DNA of 64,000 nucleotides from NCBI RefSeq assembly GCF_000631985.1, contig NZ_JFYN01000042.1, forward strand, positions 367,006 through 431,005, written 5' to 3'. This document shows, piece after piece, positions 18,849 to 27,296 of the stretch; the first letter of the stretch is position 1; each line of letters begins with the position of its first letter. The translations under genes and the position numbers were made by a program. Source of the DNA: Pseudomonas sp. RIT288. GTDB lineage: Bacteria > Pseudomonadota > Gammaproteobacteria > Pseudomonadales > Pseudomonadaceae. Below the pieces are notes generated by a model that worked only from the letters and a program-made list of their open reading frames with translations, ran no database searches and was not told the origin of the DNA.

Positions 18849-20381
18849 TCACTCTGAGAGCAAACTTGCCAGGTCTTTCACCGTTTTACGGCTTTGCTGG
18901 CGTGCAAATTGCTGCACATACCATTTGCCAAGCGCCTGTTTACCTGTGGAGCCACTGGCTTTCCAACCGCCGAACGTTTGCGGACCTGGCCACCATCCTG
19001 TGGTCGCGTGTCCTGGCACATTAACGTCCACGCAACCCGCTTCGATTTCGCGCAGGAACGTACGCGCCTCTTCCACATCACCGGTATAGATGCCCGCGGT
19101 AAGGCCCATCGACGTCGCGTTTGCCGCGATCAAAGCATCCTCGAAACTGTCGACTTTGCTGATAGAAACCAGCGGCAGGAAGTACTCGGTAACCGCCAGT
19201 TCATGTTCAGCGGGCATGCCCGAGATTACCGTGGCCTCTACAAAGTAACCTTCTTGTTCCAGCACCTGGCCACCGTCAACGCGATAGCCGCCAGCTTTAG
19301 CCTGCTCGACAACCCGCTTGAAACGCTGGACGGCGCGCGGGTTGACCAGTGGACCGCCGAAACTGTCTTTTACAGCTGGCTCGGCAATCACCACTTTCTG
19401 ACGTCGCTCGGCGACCAGTTCAACCAGGCGCTCGTAGGCCTTGGGTGTCGCAATTACACGGGAAAGTGCACTGCACTTTTGCCCTACCAGGTCGAAGGCC
19501 GAGAACACGATGCCGTCAGCCGCCATTTCCAGATCAGCGGTGTCAGTGACAATCACAGGATTCTTGCCGCCCATTTCGGCGATTACCGGGCGTGGATAAG
19601 GGCCGCTGTTGAACTGTCGAATGATCTCCTGGCCCACAGCCACGGAACCCGTGAAGGACATGCCATCGACATTGCTCGCAACCAGCACACGCCCCGGTTC
19701 GTCGGCGCCGTGGATGATATTGACCAGGCCTACGGGCAGGTCCATCGCCTCACACATTTCATAGACGGCGTGACAAGACCACGGGCCATCATGGGTCGCT
19801 TTGATCACCATGCCATTGCCGGCGATGATAGCGGCAATAGTAGGCCCGGACGCCTGCACGATCGGATAGTTGAACGGCGTAATAAACCCAAACACACCGT
19901 ATGGACGAAGCACGGAGGCATTAGCGAACCCCGAGGGATCTGCCTCCCGCTCATCCTCAAAGGCACCCGGACGGCCCGCGTATTCAGTATAGAATTTTAG
20001 AATTTCCAGCACTTCCGTGGCTTCGGCACGGGCGCCGGCGCGGGTTTTACCGATTTCCACCGCTACGCGAACAGTCCAATCGTCGATCTTGCCAGCAACG
20101 TAATCCAGCGCCTTGGTGACGCGTGCAATACGCTCCTTCAGCGGAACCTTGACCCATTCGCGTTGCGCTTCGCGGCTCTTCTCGACTGCCAAGTGAACCA
20201 GCTCGGCCGGGGCGTCATGGCAACCGGAAACAATCACTGAGGGAAAGCTTGGGTCTTCACGCTTGAGCAGCGCACCGTCGAAGTACTTTTTACCCGCGAT
20301 CACATGCGGAACTATCGTAGGCGGCTTGGCGCGTTGAGCCGCAACGGCGTTGGCGAAAAATTCATGGTTGGCGGTAGTCAT
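18849..20381 (-). CDS. Aldehyde dehydrogenase, bacterial P5C-dehydrogenase-like
   Basis: A 510-residue aldehyde dehydrogenase. FTGSVAVGQEIIRQF, the base block AEMGGKNPVIV, and the catalytic cysteine in DLVGQKCSALSRVIA resemble the GQKCSA signature of RocA-type 1-pyrroline-5-carboxylate dehydrogenases more than GabD or BetB. It would oxidise a semialdehyde or cyclic imine to an acid. Three ATGs overlap at 20381-20387; 20381 has the best spacing (6 bases) from GAGG. It is divergent from the aminotransferase and monooxygenase operon, with an operator-like palindrome 83 bases upstream. Confidence 0.85.
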   Translation of the reverse strand: MTTANHEFFANAVAAQRAKPPTIVPHVIAGKKYFDGALLKREDPSFPSVIVSGCHDAPAELVHLAVEKSREAQREWVKVPLKERIARVTKALDYVAGKIDDWTVRVAVEIGKTRAGARAEATEVLEILKFYTEYAGRPGAFEDEREADPSGFANASVLRPYGVFGFITPFNYPIVQASGPTIAAIIAGNGMVIKATHDGPWSCHAVYEMCEAMDLPVGLVNIIHGADEPGRVLVASNVDGMSFTGSVAVGQEIIRQFNSGPYPRPVIAEMGGKNPVIVTDTADLEMAADGIVFSAFDLVGQKCSALSRVIATPKAYERLVELVAERRQKVVIAEPAVKDSFGGPLVNPRAVQRFKRVVEQAKAGGYRVDGGQVLEQEGYFVEATVISGMPAEHELAVTEYFLPLVSISKVDSFEDALIAANATSMGLTAGIYTGDVEEARTFLREIEAGCVDVNVPGHATTGWWPGPQTFGGWKASGSTGKQALGKWYVQQFARQQSRKTVKDLASLLSE

Positions 20382-20463
20382 CATCATCCTCGTACCAAAG
20401 GAATGGACACTCGGTCGAGTGTTCACTTGGCAATCAAGGCTACCCACAAAGCCCCGCCTCAAC

Positions 20464-20480
20464 TGTCCCAACCTGAGACA
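20464..20480. promoter_or_regulatory. Operator-like palindrome, site 1
   Basis: TGTCCCA-ACC-TGAGACA, a full match to the 17-bp palindrome TGTCyCA-N3-TGrGACA found four times in this module. It lies 83 bases upstream of the P5CDH-like start. The likely binder is the AcoR-type regulator encoded at 24315-26138 (inference). Confidence 0.6.
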
Positions 20481-20644
20481 CAAGCATAACCATTTGTTAA
20501 ATATATATTTTTTCCAAATCCCCTCTTGCAGCATGCTTGTTCAAGTCTTCCTGCCTATTGAACATCACTGCAAAGAGATAACCGCAACTGTCATTCTTTA
20601 ATGAATACCAAACGACGCACACCGCCTCGCCACTGATCGCACCT

Positions 20645-20661
20645 TGTCCCAAGTCGGCACA
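20645..20661. promoter_or_regulatory. Operator-like palindrome, site 2
   Basis: TGTCCCA-AGT-CGGCACA, 12 of 14 positions of the module's palindrome. It lies 84 bases upstream of the aminotransferase start, mirroring the distance of site 1 from its own gene. The rest of the 363-base divergent region is AT-rich promoter DNA with no ORF. Confidence 0.5.
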
Positions 20662-20744
20662 GTTAGACGTTTTAAGCCGAAGTTAGTCTAGCCCCACGAT
20701 GTCGACCACTTAGGTCATTCTTCTCAGGAGACGGGCGGACTATC

Positions 20745-21998
20745 ATGGCAAGCAATAACGACAACCACAGCCTCAACCAGGATCCACAACTTCGTCATGG
20801 CTCAAAGGGTTTCCCCCTTCTGCCCGGCGGCTTTGGCCGCTCCACCTACTATCTGGGTGCCCCCACCCCCTACGCCGTTCGCGGCGATGGGTACAAGGTA
20901 TGGGATGATCGTGGTCGCGAACTAATCGATGCCAACAACAACTTCACAACCCTGATCCACGGCAACGCCCACCCCGCGCTGGTCGAGGCGGCCAGCCGGG
21001 TGATCAAGAACGGCAGTTGCTGGGGTATTCCGAACAAGCAGGAATGGGAACACGCGGAGTTATTGCTGGCGCGTCTGCCGGGCCTGGATCAAGTTCGCTA
21101 CACCAACTCCGGCACTGAAGCGGTCATGACTGCCGTGCGTGTGGCACGTGGTGTAACCGGGCGTGATGGCGTCATCATGATGCAGAACGGGTACCACGGT
21201 TCCTCCGAACTGGCACTGTGCACAGGCGGCCCGCAAAGTCGCCGAGGCGTTCCGGCGGGCGTTTCCAACGATGTCACGCTGGTCGCTTTCAACGACCTTG
21301 CAGCCCTCGAAGACGCCGTGGCTGCAAGACCGGATTACTTCGCGGCAATCATCATCGACGTACTCCCCAACCGCGCCGGATTGATCGCCGCCACACCGGA
21401 GTTCATCAAGGGTGCCCGCGCCCTGGCCTCGCGCTACGGCGTGGTATTGATCATCGATGAAGTCATCAGCTTGCGCCTTGGCTTTAACGGCGCCTGTACC
21501 GAATATGGCATTACCCCCGACCTGCTCACCACCGGCAAGCTGATTGGTGGTGGCTTCCCGGTAGGTGCATTCGCCGGCCGCGAAGAGTTGATGCGCCACC
21601 TTGACCCGACCGGCCCGAGCCCGCTTCCACAGGCCGGGACCTTTTCCGGGAATCCAGTGAGCATGGCGGCCGGCGCAGAGTCACTGCGTCTGCTGACATC
21701 CGACGTCATCGACTCAATGAACGCATTGGGCGATGAAGCCCGTCTGGCCATTGCGGATCGCGTAGACGCACTGGGTTGGGAGGTTCGCGGTAAAGGCTCG
21801 TTGTTCCGCCCATTCCCCAAGACGGGAATCGCGTATACGACCGAGCTACAACACAAACTGTGGTGGGCAGCGTACGACCGTGGCGTGCTGCTCTCCACGG
21901 CCAACCTGATCTCGCTTTCTTCACCGATGACTCAAGCGGTGGTGAGAGACCTGGCGGATCGCCTGACGGATGCCATCAGCTTCGTCGCCAATAACTAA
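20745..21998 (+). CDS. Class III aminotransferase, GSA-aminomutase-like
   Basis: A 417-residue fold-type-I PLP enzyme. LIIDEVISLRLGF holds the ring-nitrogen aspartate and LLTTGKLIGGGFPVGAFAG the PLP lysine; RYTNSGTEAVMTAVRVARG binds the phosphate. The closest family is glutamate-1-semialdehyde aminomutase-like aminotransferases, which in catabolic clusters remove an amino group from an omega- or beta-amino compound. It heads a three-gene operon with the LLM monooxygenase and FAA hydrolase, so it is not the heme-synthesis HemL. An AGGAGA site lies slightly far upstream of the ATG. Confidence 0.85.
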   Translation: MASNNDNHSLNQDPQLRHGSKGFPLLPGGFGRSTYYLGAPTPYAVRGDGYKVWDDRGRELIDANNNFTTLIHGNAHPALVEAASRVIKNGSCWGIPNKQEWEHAELLLARLPGLDQVRYTNSGTEAVMTAVRVARGVTGRDGVIMMQNGYHGSSELALCTGGPQSRRGVPAGVSNDVTLVAFNDLAALEDAVAARPDYFAAIIIDVLPNRAGLIAATPEFIKGARALASRYGVVLIIDEVISLRLGFNGACTEYGITPDLLTTGKLIGGGFPVGAFAGREELMRHLDPTGPSPLPQAGTFSGNPVSMAAGAESLRLLTSDVIDSMNALGDEARLAIADRVDALGWEVRGKGSLFRPFPKTGIAYTTELQHKLWWAAYDRGVLLSTANLISLSSPMTQAVVRDLADRLTDAISFVANN

Positions 21999-22116
21999 TC
22001 CTCGATAACACCTGAGCCCGCAAAAAAGGCCCGGGCGACCTGCGCCTCGTTCAACGTCGAGCGGGTGCCCGCGCAAGCTCAATCACGTTGTAACTCACGA
22101 TAAGCTGGAGGTTTTT

Positions 22117-23238
22117 ATGGATATCGGTCTCTTCATGGTGCCATTTCGCGCACCACAGACCAGCCTGAAAGATGGCTACGAATGGGACATGCAAGTCATT
22201 CGTTGGGCAGATGAGTTTGGTTTATCCGAAGTGTGGGTAGCCGAGCACAGCACCATGCGCTGGGAGCCCGTCTGTTCGCCTGAGCTTTACCTTGCGGCAG
22301 CGCTGGCGCAAACCAAGCAGATCAAGCTCGCCACCGGCGCCAACGTGCCGGCGCACCACAACCCGGTTGCCCTGGCTCACCGGCTGATGCAATTGGACCA
22401 CATGTCCCAGGGCCGTCTGATCGTCGGTCTGGGCGCGGGCGCTTACCCTTCCGACCACAAGATACACGGCAACACCAACCCGCCCGAGAAAATGGCTGAA
22501 GCCGTAGATATCATGCGTGCAATTTGGGAGAAAAAAGGGCCATTCAAGTACGAAGGCAAATACTGGCAATTCGAAGTTCCCGAGTACGACGAAATTCAGC
22601 AGGGGCCATTCTTTGAACCCTTTCAGAAACCGCACCCACCACTGGCGATGGCAGGCCTGAGCCCGAATTCGAAGACGCTGACCGAGGCTGGCCGCAACGG
22701 CTATCTGCCGATGAGCTTTAACGTGGGCCGCGAATACCTGGCCGGCCACTGGTACCGCTACATGCAAGGTGCGGAAGCGGCCGGCAAGGTCGCTGACCGA
22801 AACCAATGGCGAATCGCCCATAACATTCTGGTAGCCGACACCGACGAAGAAGCGATCGACATGGCCGTCAACGGTGCGATGGGGCAGGCATATCGCGAAT
22901 GGCTGCTGCCAGGCTACGAGCGCGGCGGGTTCCTGCCAGTGATGGTTCCAGAGCTAGGTAAAGTGACAGCGAATGACATCGACATTGAATACCTGGCGCG
23001 CGAGAAGTGGCTTGTCGGTTCTCCGGACACCATCGTGAAAAAACTGCAACGTGATCTGGATGCATCCGGTGGCTTCGGCACCCTGATCCACTTCTCGTTC
23101 GACTACCTCGATCAGCGTGAAAAATACCGTCGTCACTTCGAACTGCTGGGCACCGAAGTACTGCCTCGCATCAAGGGCATCGTGCACAAAACCGAGAAGC
23201 TTGCGGACTTGAAGCGCCCCGCAGGCATCAACGACTGA
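22117..23238 (+). CDS. LLM-class flavin-dependent monooxygenase
   Basis: A 373-residue bacterial-luciferase-like protein. The N terminus MDIGLFMVPFRAP and the stretches WVAEHSTMRWEP, ATGANVPAHHNPVALAHR and GRLIVGLGAGAYPSD are the family's FMN-barrel signature. These enzymes use reduced FMN delivered by a partner reductase to hydroxylate or cleave rings, amines or ketones. A reductase of the right type lies at 30410-30931 and shares the module's operator motif. A strong GGAGG site precedes the ATG. The substrate is unknown; a cyclic amine, pyridine-like ring or cyclic ketone would fit the neighbours. Confidence 0.88.
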   Translation: MDIGLFMVPFRAPQTSLKDGYEWDMQVIRWADEFGLSEVWVAEHSTMRWEPVCSPELYLAAALAQTKQIKLATGANVPAHHNPVALAHRLMQLDHMSQGRLIVGLGAGAYPSDHKIHGNTNPPEKMAEAVDIMRAIWEKKGPFKYEGKYWQFEVPEYDEIQQGPFFEPFQKPHPPLAMAGLSPNSKTLTEAGRNGYLPMSFNVGREYLAGHWYRYMQGAEAAGKVADRNQWRIAHNILVADTDEEAIDMAVNGAMGQAYREWLLPGYERGGFLPVMVPELGKVTANDIDIEYLAREKWLVGSPDTIVKKLQRDLDASGGFGTLIHFSFDYLDQREKYRRHFELLGTEVLPRIKGIVHKTEKLADLKRPAGIND

Positions 23239-23247
23239 TAACCGCGT

Positions 23248-23269
23248 CGAGGGGTGCTTGCACTCCTCG
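23248..23269 (+). terminator. Hairpin between monooxygenase and FAA hydrolase genes
   Basis: CGAGGGGTGC with GCACTCCTCG (one G-T pair), about 10 bases after the monooxygenase stop. There is no clean U-tract, so it may tune expression inside the operon. Confidence 0.35.
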
Positions 23270-23368
23270 TTGCCTGTATCACTCCCCTTTTGCTCGGTAC
23301 GCAGGCAAATCACGCCAATGCTCCGAGCACGAACCTCGCCACAGCACTTCACTTATCAAGGTAAAAAA

Positions 23369-24253
23369 ATGAAGCTGGTAAATTACGAAAGCCAAGGCAA
23401 GCTGCAGCCTGGCATCCTGATTGACGAGCACGTGTTTGACACCAAACGATTGCTCACCGCCATGGGCGAAGACGCCCCCGCACAGCTTACCAACCGCCAA
23501 CTGTTGACCCAGTGGCAGGGCAAGCTGGCGGTTCTGGAAGAGCGCATTGTCAAATCGGCCAGGGCCACCCCGGAAGCTGCGGTTGGCCAAATCGGCAAGC
23601 TGCGCCTGGGCCCACCTATTCATGATTCGAGCAAAGTCTTGTGTGTAGGCCTGAACTACCGCGATCACGTGGCTGAAACCGGTCGAAAACTACCGACCGC
23701 GCCCGACATTTTTTGCAAATTCAATACCTCGCTGATCGGCGCTACAGATGATATCGCCTGCACAAGCCTCACCCCGAACCTGGACTTCGAAGGTGAACTG
23801 GCCGTGGTGATCGGTAAGCCATGCCGCCATGTAAAACCGGAAGAGGCACTTGATTATGTGGCCGGCTTGACCGTGCTGAACGACACCTCCGCTCGCGACC
23901 TGCAGCTGCGCGGCACGCAATGGACGCCAGGCAAGGCGATCGACGGTTCGACACCTTGTGGCCCGGCCCTGGTGACCCTGAACGAAATCAGCAACCCGCA
24001 AGCGCTGGATATTCAGACTCGAGTCAACGGCAAGGTGATGCAATCCTCCAACACCAGCTATCAGATCTTCTCGGTCGCTGACGTGGTTTCGTTTATTTCA
24101 AGCTTTCTCGAACTATCCCCTGGCGACATCATTGCGACGGGCACACCTGAAGGCATCGGTAGCAAACGCACTCCGCCATTCTGGCTGAAGGCCGGCGACG
24201 TGGTTGAGGTAGAGATCAGCGAAGTGGGGCGTCTGCTCAACGTAGTACGCTAA
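23369..24253 (+). CDS. Fumarylacetoacetate-hydrolase-family enzyme
   Basis: A 294-residue FAH-fold enzyme. VLCVGLNYRDHVAETG, the metal ligands in LDFEGELAVVIGKPCR, then NDTSARDLQLR, and the C-terminal GDIIATGTPEGIG form the full FAH signature. The family cleaves beta-diketo acids or hydrates and isomerises 2-hydroxydienoates in the cytosol. The ATG at 23369 follows AAGGT by a short A-run; longer starts upstream lack family similarity. As the third gene after an aminotransferase and a monooxygenase, it likely performs the last C-C hydrolysis of a ring-opened product. Confidence 0.9.
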   Translation: MKLVNYESQGKLQPGILIDEHVFDTKRLLTAMGEDAPAQLTNRQLLTQWQGKLAVLEERIVKSARATPEAAVGQIGKLRLGPPIHDSSKVLCVGLNYRDHVAETGRKLPTAPDIFCKFNTSLIGATDDIACTSLTPNLDFEGELAVVIGKPCRHVKPEEALDYVAGLTVLNDTSARDLQLRGTQWTPGKAIDGSTPCGPALVTLNEISNPQALDIQTRVNGKVMQSSNTSYQIFSVADVVSFISSFLELSPGDIIATGTPEGIGSKRTPPFWLKAGDVVEVEISEVGRLLNVVR

Positions 24254-24263
24254 TGCTTGATGA

Positions 24264-24294
24264 AAAGAGCCCCGGACTTGCGCCGGGGCTCTTT
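24264..24294. terminator. Bidirectional terminator
   Basis: AAAGAGCCCCGG, loop ACTTGCG, CCGGGGCTCTTT: a perfect 12-bp stem between the convergent FAA hydrolase (+) and AcoR-type regulator (-) genes. The A and U ends of the stem suit termination on both strands. Confidence 0.8.
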
Positions 24295-24314
24295 GCATTG
24301 TGTTGATGAAACCT

Positions 24315-26138
24315 TCAGCAACGTACTTCGATCTCAAAGCCTCGTACGGTGTATGAGTCTATCTTGCGATACAGTGTCGAACGCCCTATCCGAAGTATCG
24401 CGGCAGCCCGTAGCCGATTCCCGCCCGCCTCGATCAGTGCCTCTCGAATTTGCTCCAGCTCTGCTCTTTGCAAGCGACTGAGCCGGATCCGCGCCAGCGC
24501 GCGACGATGCACTTCTGCCAGATCGTCCAGCCTGACCTCAGCCCCTGTCGCTCTGAGTGCCGCTGCCTCGACGACCTCCTTGAGTTGCCGAACGTTACCG
24601 GGCCACTCGGCCCCCGCCAGTACCTCAAGCAGGCGTGACGAAACACGACGTGGTTGAGGCAACGCATTGAGGAAATGGTCGACCAGCAACGGGATGTCAT
24701 CGCGGCGAATACGCAATGAAGGCATCTGAATTTCAATGCCCTGCATACTGGAAATCAACGGGAGCATATCGTCAGTCACGGTGGCAAACGTCATGAACAC
24801 CCTGGGTTGATCCAGCCCCGAAAGCAATAACGTCAGTTGGTCCCTGAACAGCGTCGGCAAACTGTCTACGCGATGAAAAACCACCGTGCCACCGTTAGCC
24901 AGGTCATCGGAAACTTGCTGGATGTCCAGCGGATTGCCCAAGGACAATGCAGCGCATTGATGTGTACGGGTAGGCCCTCCCACTCGACCGGCCAAGGCAT
25001 CGGCCAACAACAGCTTGCCGGTACCGGCCTCACCGACGATGTAGGCCGAGATCCCCCTGGCCGCGGCGGTCGCGGCGCCCTCGATGGCCCGCTTGAAGGG
25101 TGAACTGTTACCAATCAGTTGCTCGAATTGATCCTTGCGCCCCGTGATCCGAAGAGTCTGAGTGCGGGAGATGCACGCTTCAGACTTGCGCAAACGCATG
25201 ACGGCACCCGCCTCTCCGTCACCACGGTCGACAGGCCGGGCTTGCAGGTGCAGCGTTTTTTCCGGACCGCAACTGATCTCGCGCTCGATAGGCTCGCTGC
25301 AATGCTGAATCTCCTGGGCATAACCTGCCAACACTGCATAGTCACTCTGATCGAGCATCTGCATCGCACTGCGGCTGGCGATGGTGGTCTTGCCGTCCAT
25401 GGCGATCACCGCATCGGTGCCCCGCTTGCGCACTTCACGCAGATATTCAGACAACAGCAACTGTTCACGCGCAGCCAGGCTGGCGGCCAATGCACTGTTG
25501 ATCTGGGATGCTGCCCCCTGAAGGATCAGCAGAATCGAACGTGGGTCCATGCCGATCACGAGTCGCTCGGGAAACGCAAGGCTCAGGACGCCGCGAATAG
25601 AGCGCCGCAGCGGGTCGCGGATCGGAACCGAGGTGCAATACATATCCTGCAGTGCGTCATTGAAGTGCTCGGCGCCCCAAACCTGGACGGCACCACCCTC
25701 CTCGATCGCCGTGCCCTCCGAGTTCGTGCCGATCTGATCTTCAGACATGCAGCCCCCCAGAATCGGGAAAGACTTCTCGGCACGCTTGACCATCATCGGA
25801 TCGCCGCGAAAATCAGCGATAGTCCCCATTGAATCGGTCAGGGTCACGATGCCTTGTGATTCCACACACAAGCGTTCAAGTTCGTCTAAAATCGGCCGCG
25901 CCGTTTGTAAAATCCTGTCATCCAGGTGCGGCTTGGCGACCAGTTCCATGGTTTTTTGAGCAGGGCTGACCTGACATAGCGCGCTGCGTTGCCACGATCT
26001 TGCGATGACCGGGCGCAGCGTGGACAAATCGGTATGCAGGGGGTCACACAGGAATTTTTCTCTGAGCGTGATGATGGCAGATTTAGTAAGTGAACCTGCG
26101 GCAACTTCGTGCCGCTTGTTAGTCATTTTAGGGTTCAT
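24315..26138 (-). CDS. AcoR-type regulator with degenerate AAA+ domain
   Basis: A 607-residue regulator of the AcoR/Fis family. The N-terminal RPVIARSWQRS and a GAF-type sensor cover residues about 50-200. An AAA+ region follows, and the C terminus is a Fis-type HTH (AGGNRLRAAAILRIGRSTLYRKI). Walker A is present (GEAGTGKLLLA). The sigma-54 contact loop GAFTGA is absent, and Walker B is altered to VVFHRVDSLP. It therefore probably works at sigma-70 promoters. The ATG at 26138 has GGAG 8 bases upstream. It sits at the centre of the module and is the best candidate to bind the four palindromes. Confidence 0.85.
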   Translation of the reverse strand: MNPKMTNKRHEVAAGSLTKSAIITLREKFLCDPLHTDLSTLRPVIARSWQRSALCQVSPAQKTMELVAKPHLDDRILQTARPILDELERLCVESQGIVTLTDSMGTIADFRGDPMMVKRAEKSFPILGGCMSEDQIGTNSEGTAIEEGGAVQVWGAEHFNDALQDMYCTSVPIRDPLRRSIRGVLSLAFPERLVIGMDPRSILLILQGAASQINSALAASLAAREQLLLSEYLREVRKRGTDAVIAMDGKTTIASRSAMQMLDQSDYAVLAGYAQEIQHCSEPIEREISCGPEKTLHLQARPVDRGDGEAGAVMRLRKSEACISRTQTLRITGRKDQFEQLIGNSSPFKRAIEGAATAAARGISAYIVGEAGTGKLLLADALAGRVGGPTRTHQCAALSLGNPLDIQQVSDDLANGGTVVFHRVDSLPTLFRDQLTLLLSGLDQPRVFMTFATVTDDMLPLISSMQGIEIQMPSLRIRRDDIPLLVDHFLNALPQPRRVSSRLLEVLAGAEWPGNVRQLKEVVEAAALRATGAEVRLDDLAEVHRRALARIRLSRLQRAELEQIREALIEAGGNRLRAAAILRIGRSTLYRKIDSYTVRGFEIEVRC

Positions 26139-26414
26139 GTCAATTCTCCGCCCTTGAGAGGCAAGCAAGGCAGTGCAGACTGGCTTTACGCTTGGTGCAG
26201 ACCTCAAGGGTGCACCGCCCCCCCTCAAGTTCCTGATGAATACTCCTCTGTCTCGGTTGAGTTAAACGTCCGCTGGCGCTATTCGTCAGAACCCTTCGCA
26301 AGTATCCGTTGGGGATGAAACGAGTGGCTGTTGGCGGACGCTGAACCCGAGAAGCGGGTGAAGTGATCCATGAGCAATTGTGATGCCAGACCACCCAAGG
26401 CCGGTTTGTCTCTA

Positions 26415-27164
26415 TTACTGAGCGGTATAGCCGCCGTCGATGTACAGCTCGGTACCCGTCACGTAGCTCGCTTCATCACAGGCCAGGTACAGCACGCCGT
26501 AACTGACTTCCTCTGGACGCGCACCTCGGCCCATAGGCGTAGCGGCTGCGAAGGCATCATTGGATTCGACACCCTCTTCTTCTGCCATCGGAGTCATCAC
26601 CAGACCCGGGCAAATCGAATTGACGCGAATGTTGTCCTTCACATATTGCATTGCAGCCGCTTTAGTCATCATGCGCACGGCGCCCTTGGAGGCCTGATAG
26701 GAAAAAGAGCCCGCTCCGCCCACCTGGCCGTTGATGGAGCAAACGTTGACGATGGAGCCGCCACCGGCACGTTGCATGGCCGGCACAGCGTGCTTGATGC
26801 CGAGGAAAACCCCCTGCTGATTGATCGCCGTCAGTTTGGTCCAGGCGCTGAGTTCTTCTTCGTGGGCTCCTTTCATGGAACCAACGATGCCGGCATTGTT
26901 CAGCAGAATATCTACCCGTCCCCAACGCGCTTCGGCCTCTTTGACGACAGCGATCCAGTCAGCCTCGGACGTCACATCCATGTGGAGATAATGAACATCG
27001 TAGCCGGCATCACGCAGTTCTTGCGCCACCGCCGAACCGGGGGCATCGAGCACATCGGTCATCAATACCTTTGCGCCTTCGGAAGCGAACAACCGCGTGT
27101 GAGCTTCGCCTTGACCACGCGCTGCACCGGTAATAATTGTCACTTTGCCCAAAACTCTATTCAT
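26415..27164 (-). CDS. Short-chain dehydrogenase/reductase
   Basis: A 249-residue classical SDR. The cofactor motif TGAARGQGEAH is near residue 12, NNAG is near residue 89, and the catalytic Ser and YQASK follow in VNVCSINGQ and SFSYQASKGAV. The acidic residue after the second strand (LMTDVLD) predicts NAD preference. It resembles cyclohexanol and hydroxysteroid dehydrogenases, so it may oxidise a ring alcohol to a ketone, upstream of the flavin monooxygenase. GGAGAG lies 7 bases before the ATG. A weak operator-like sequence (TGTGTCATTTAGGTACA, 27246-27262) lies upstream. Confidence 0.88.
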   Translation of the reverse strand: MNRVLGKVTIITGAARGQGEAHTRLFASEGAKVLMTDVLDAPGSAVAQELRDAGYDVHYLHMDVTSEADWIAVVKEAEARWGRVDILLNNAGIVGSMKGAHEEELSAWTKLTAINQQGVFLGIKHAVPAMQRAGGGSIVNVCSINGQVGGAGSFSYQASKGAVRMMTKAAAMQYVKDNIRVNSICPGLVMTPMAEEEGVESNDAFAAATPMGRGARPEEVSYGVLYLACDEASYVTGTELYIDGGYTAQ

Positions 27165-27296
27165 GACGCTCTCCGTTGTTATTAATGGGCTCACGCCCCA
27201 GCAGTGTTACTTGCGCCACCTTAGCGCCCTGTCGAGAATGCCGACTGTGTCATTTAGGTACAGACGTCTATGCCCAGCGGCAAGCGTTGGCTGCAC

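Noticed and set aside
20382..20744. Sigma-54 (-24/-12) promoters in the divergent region
   Set aside because: No TGGCAC-N5-TTGC match was found, in line with the regulator lacking GAFTGA.
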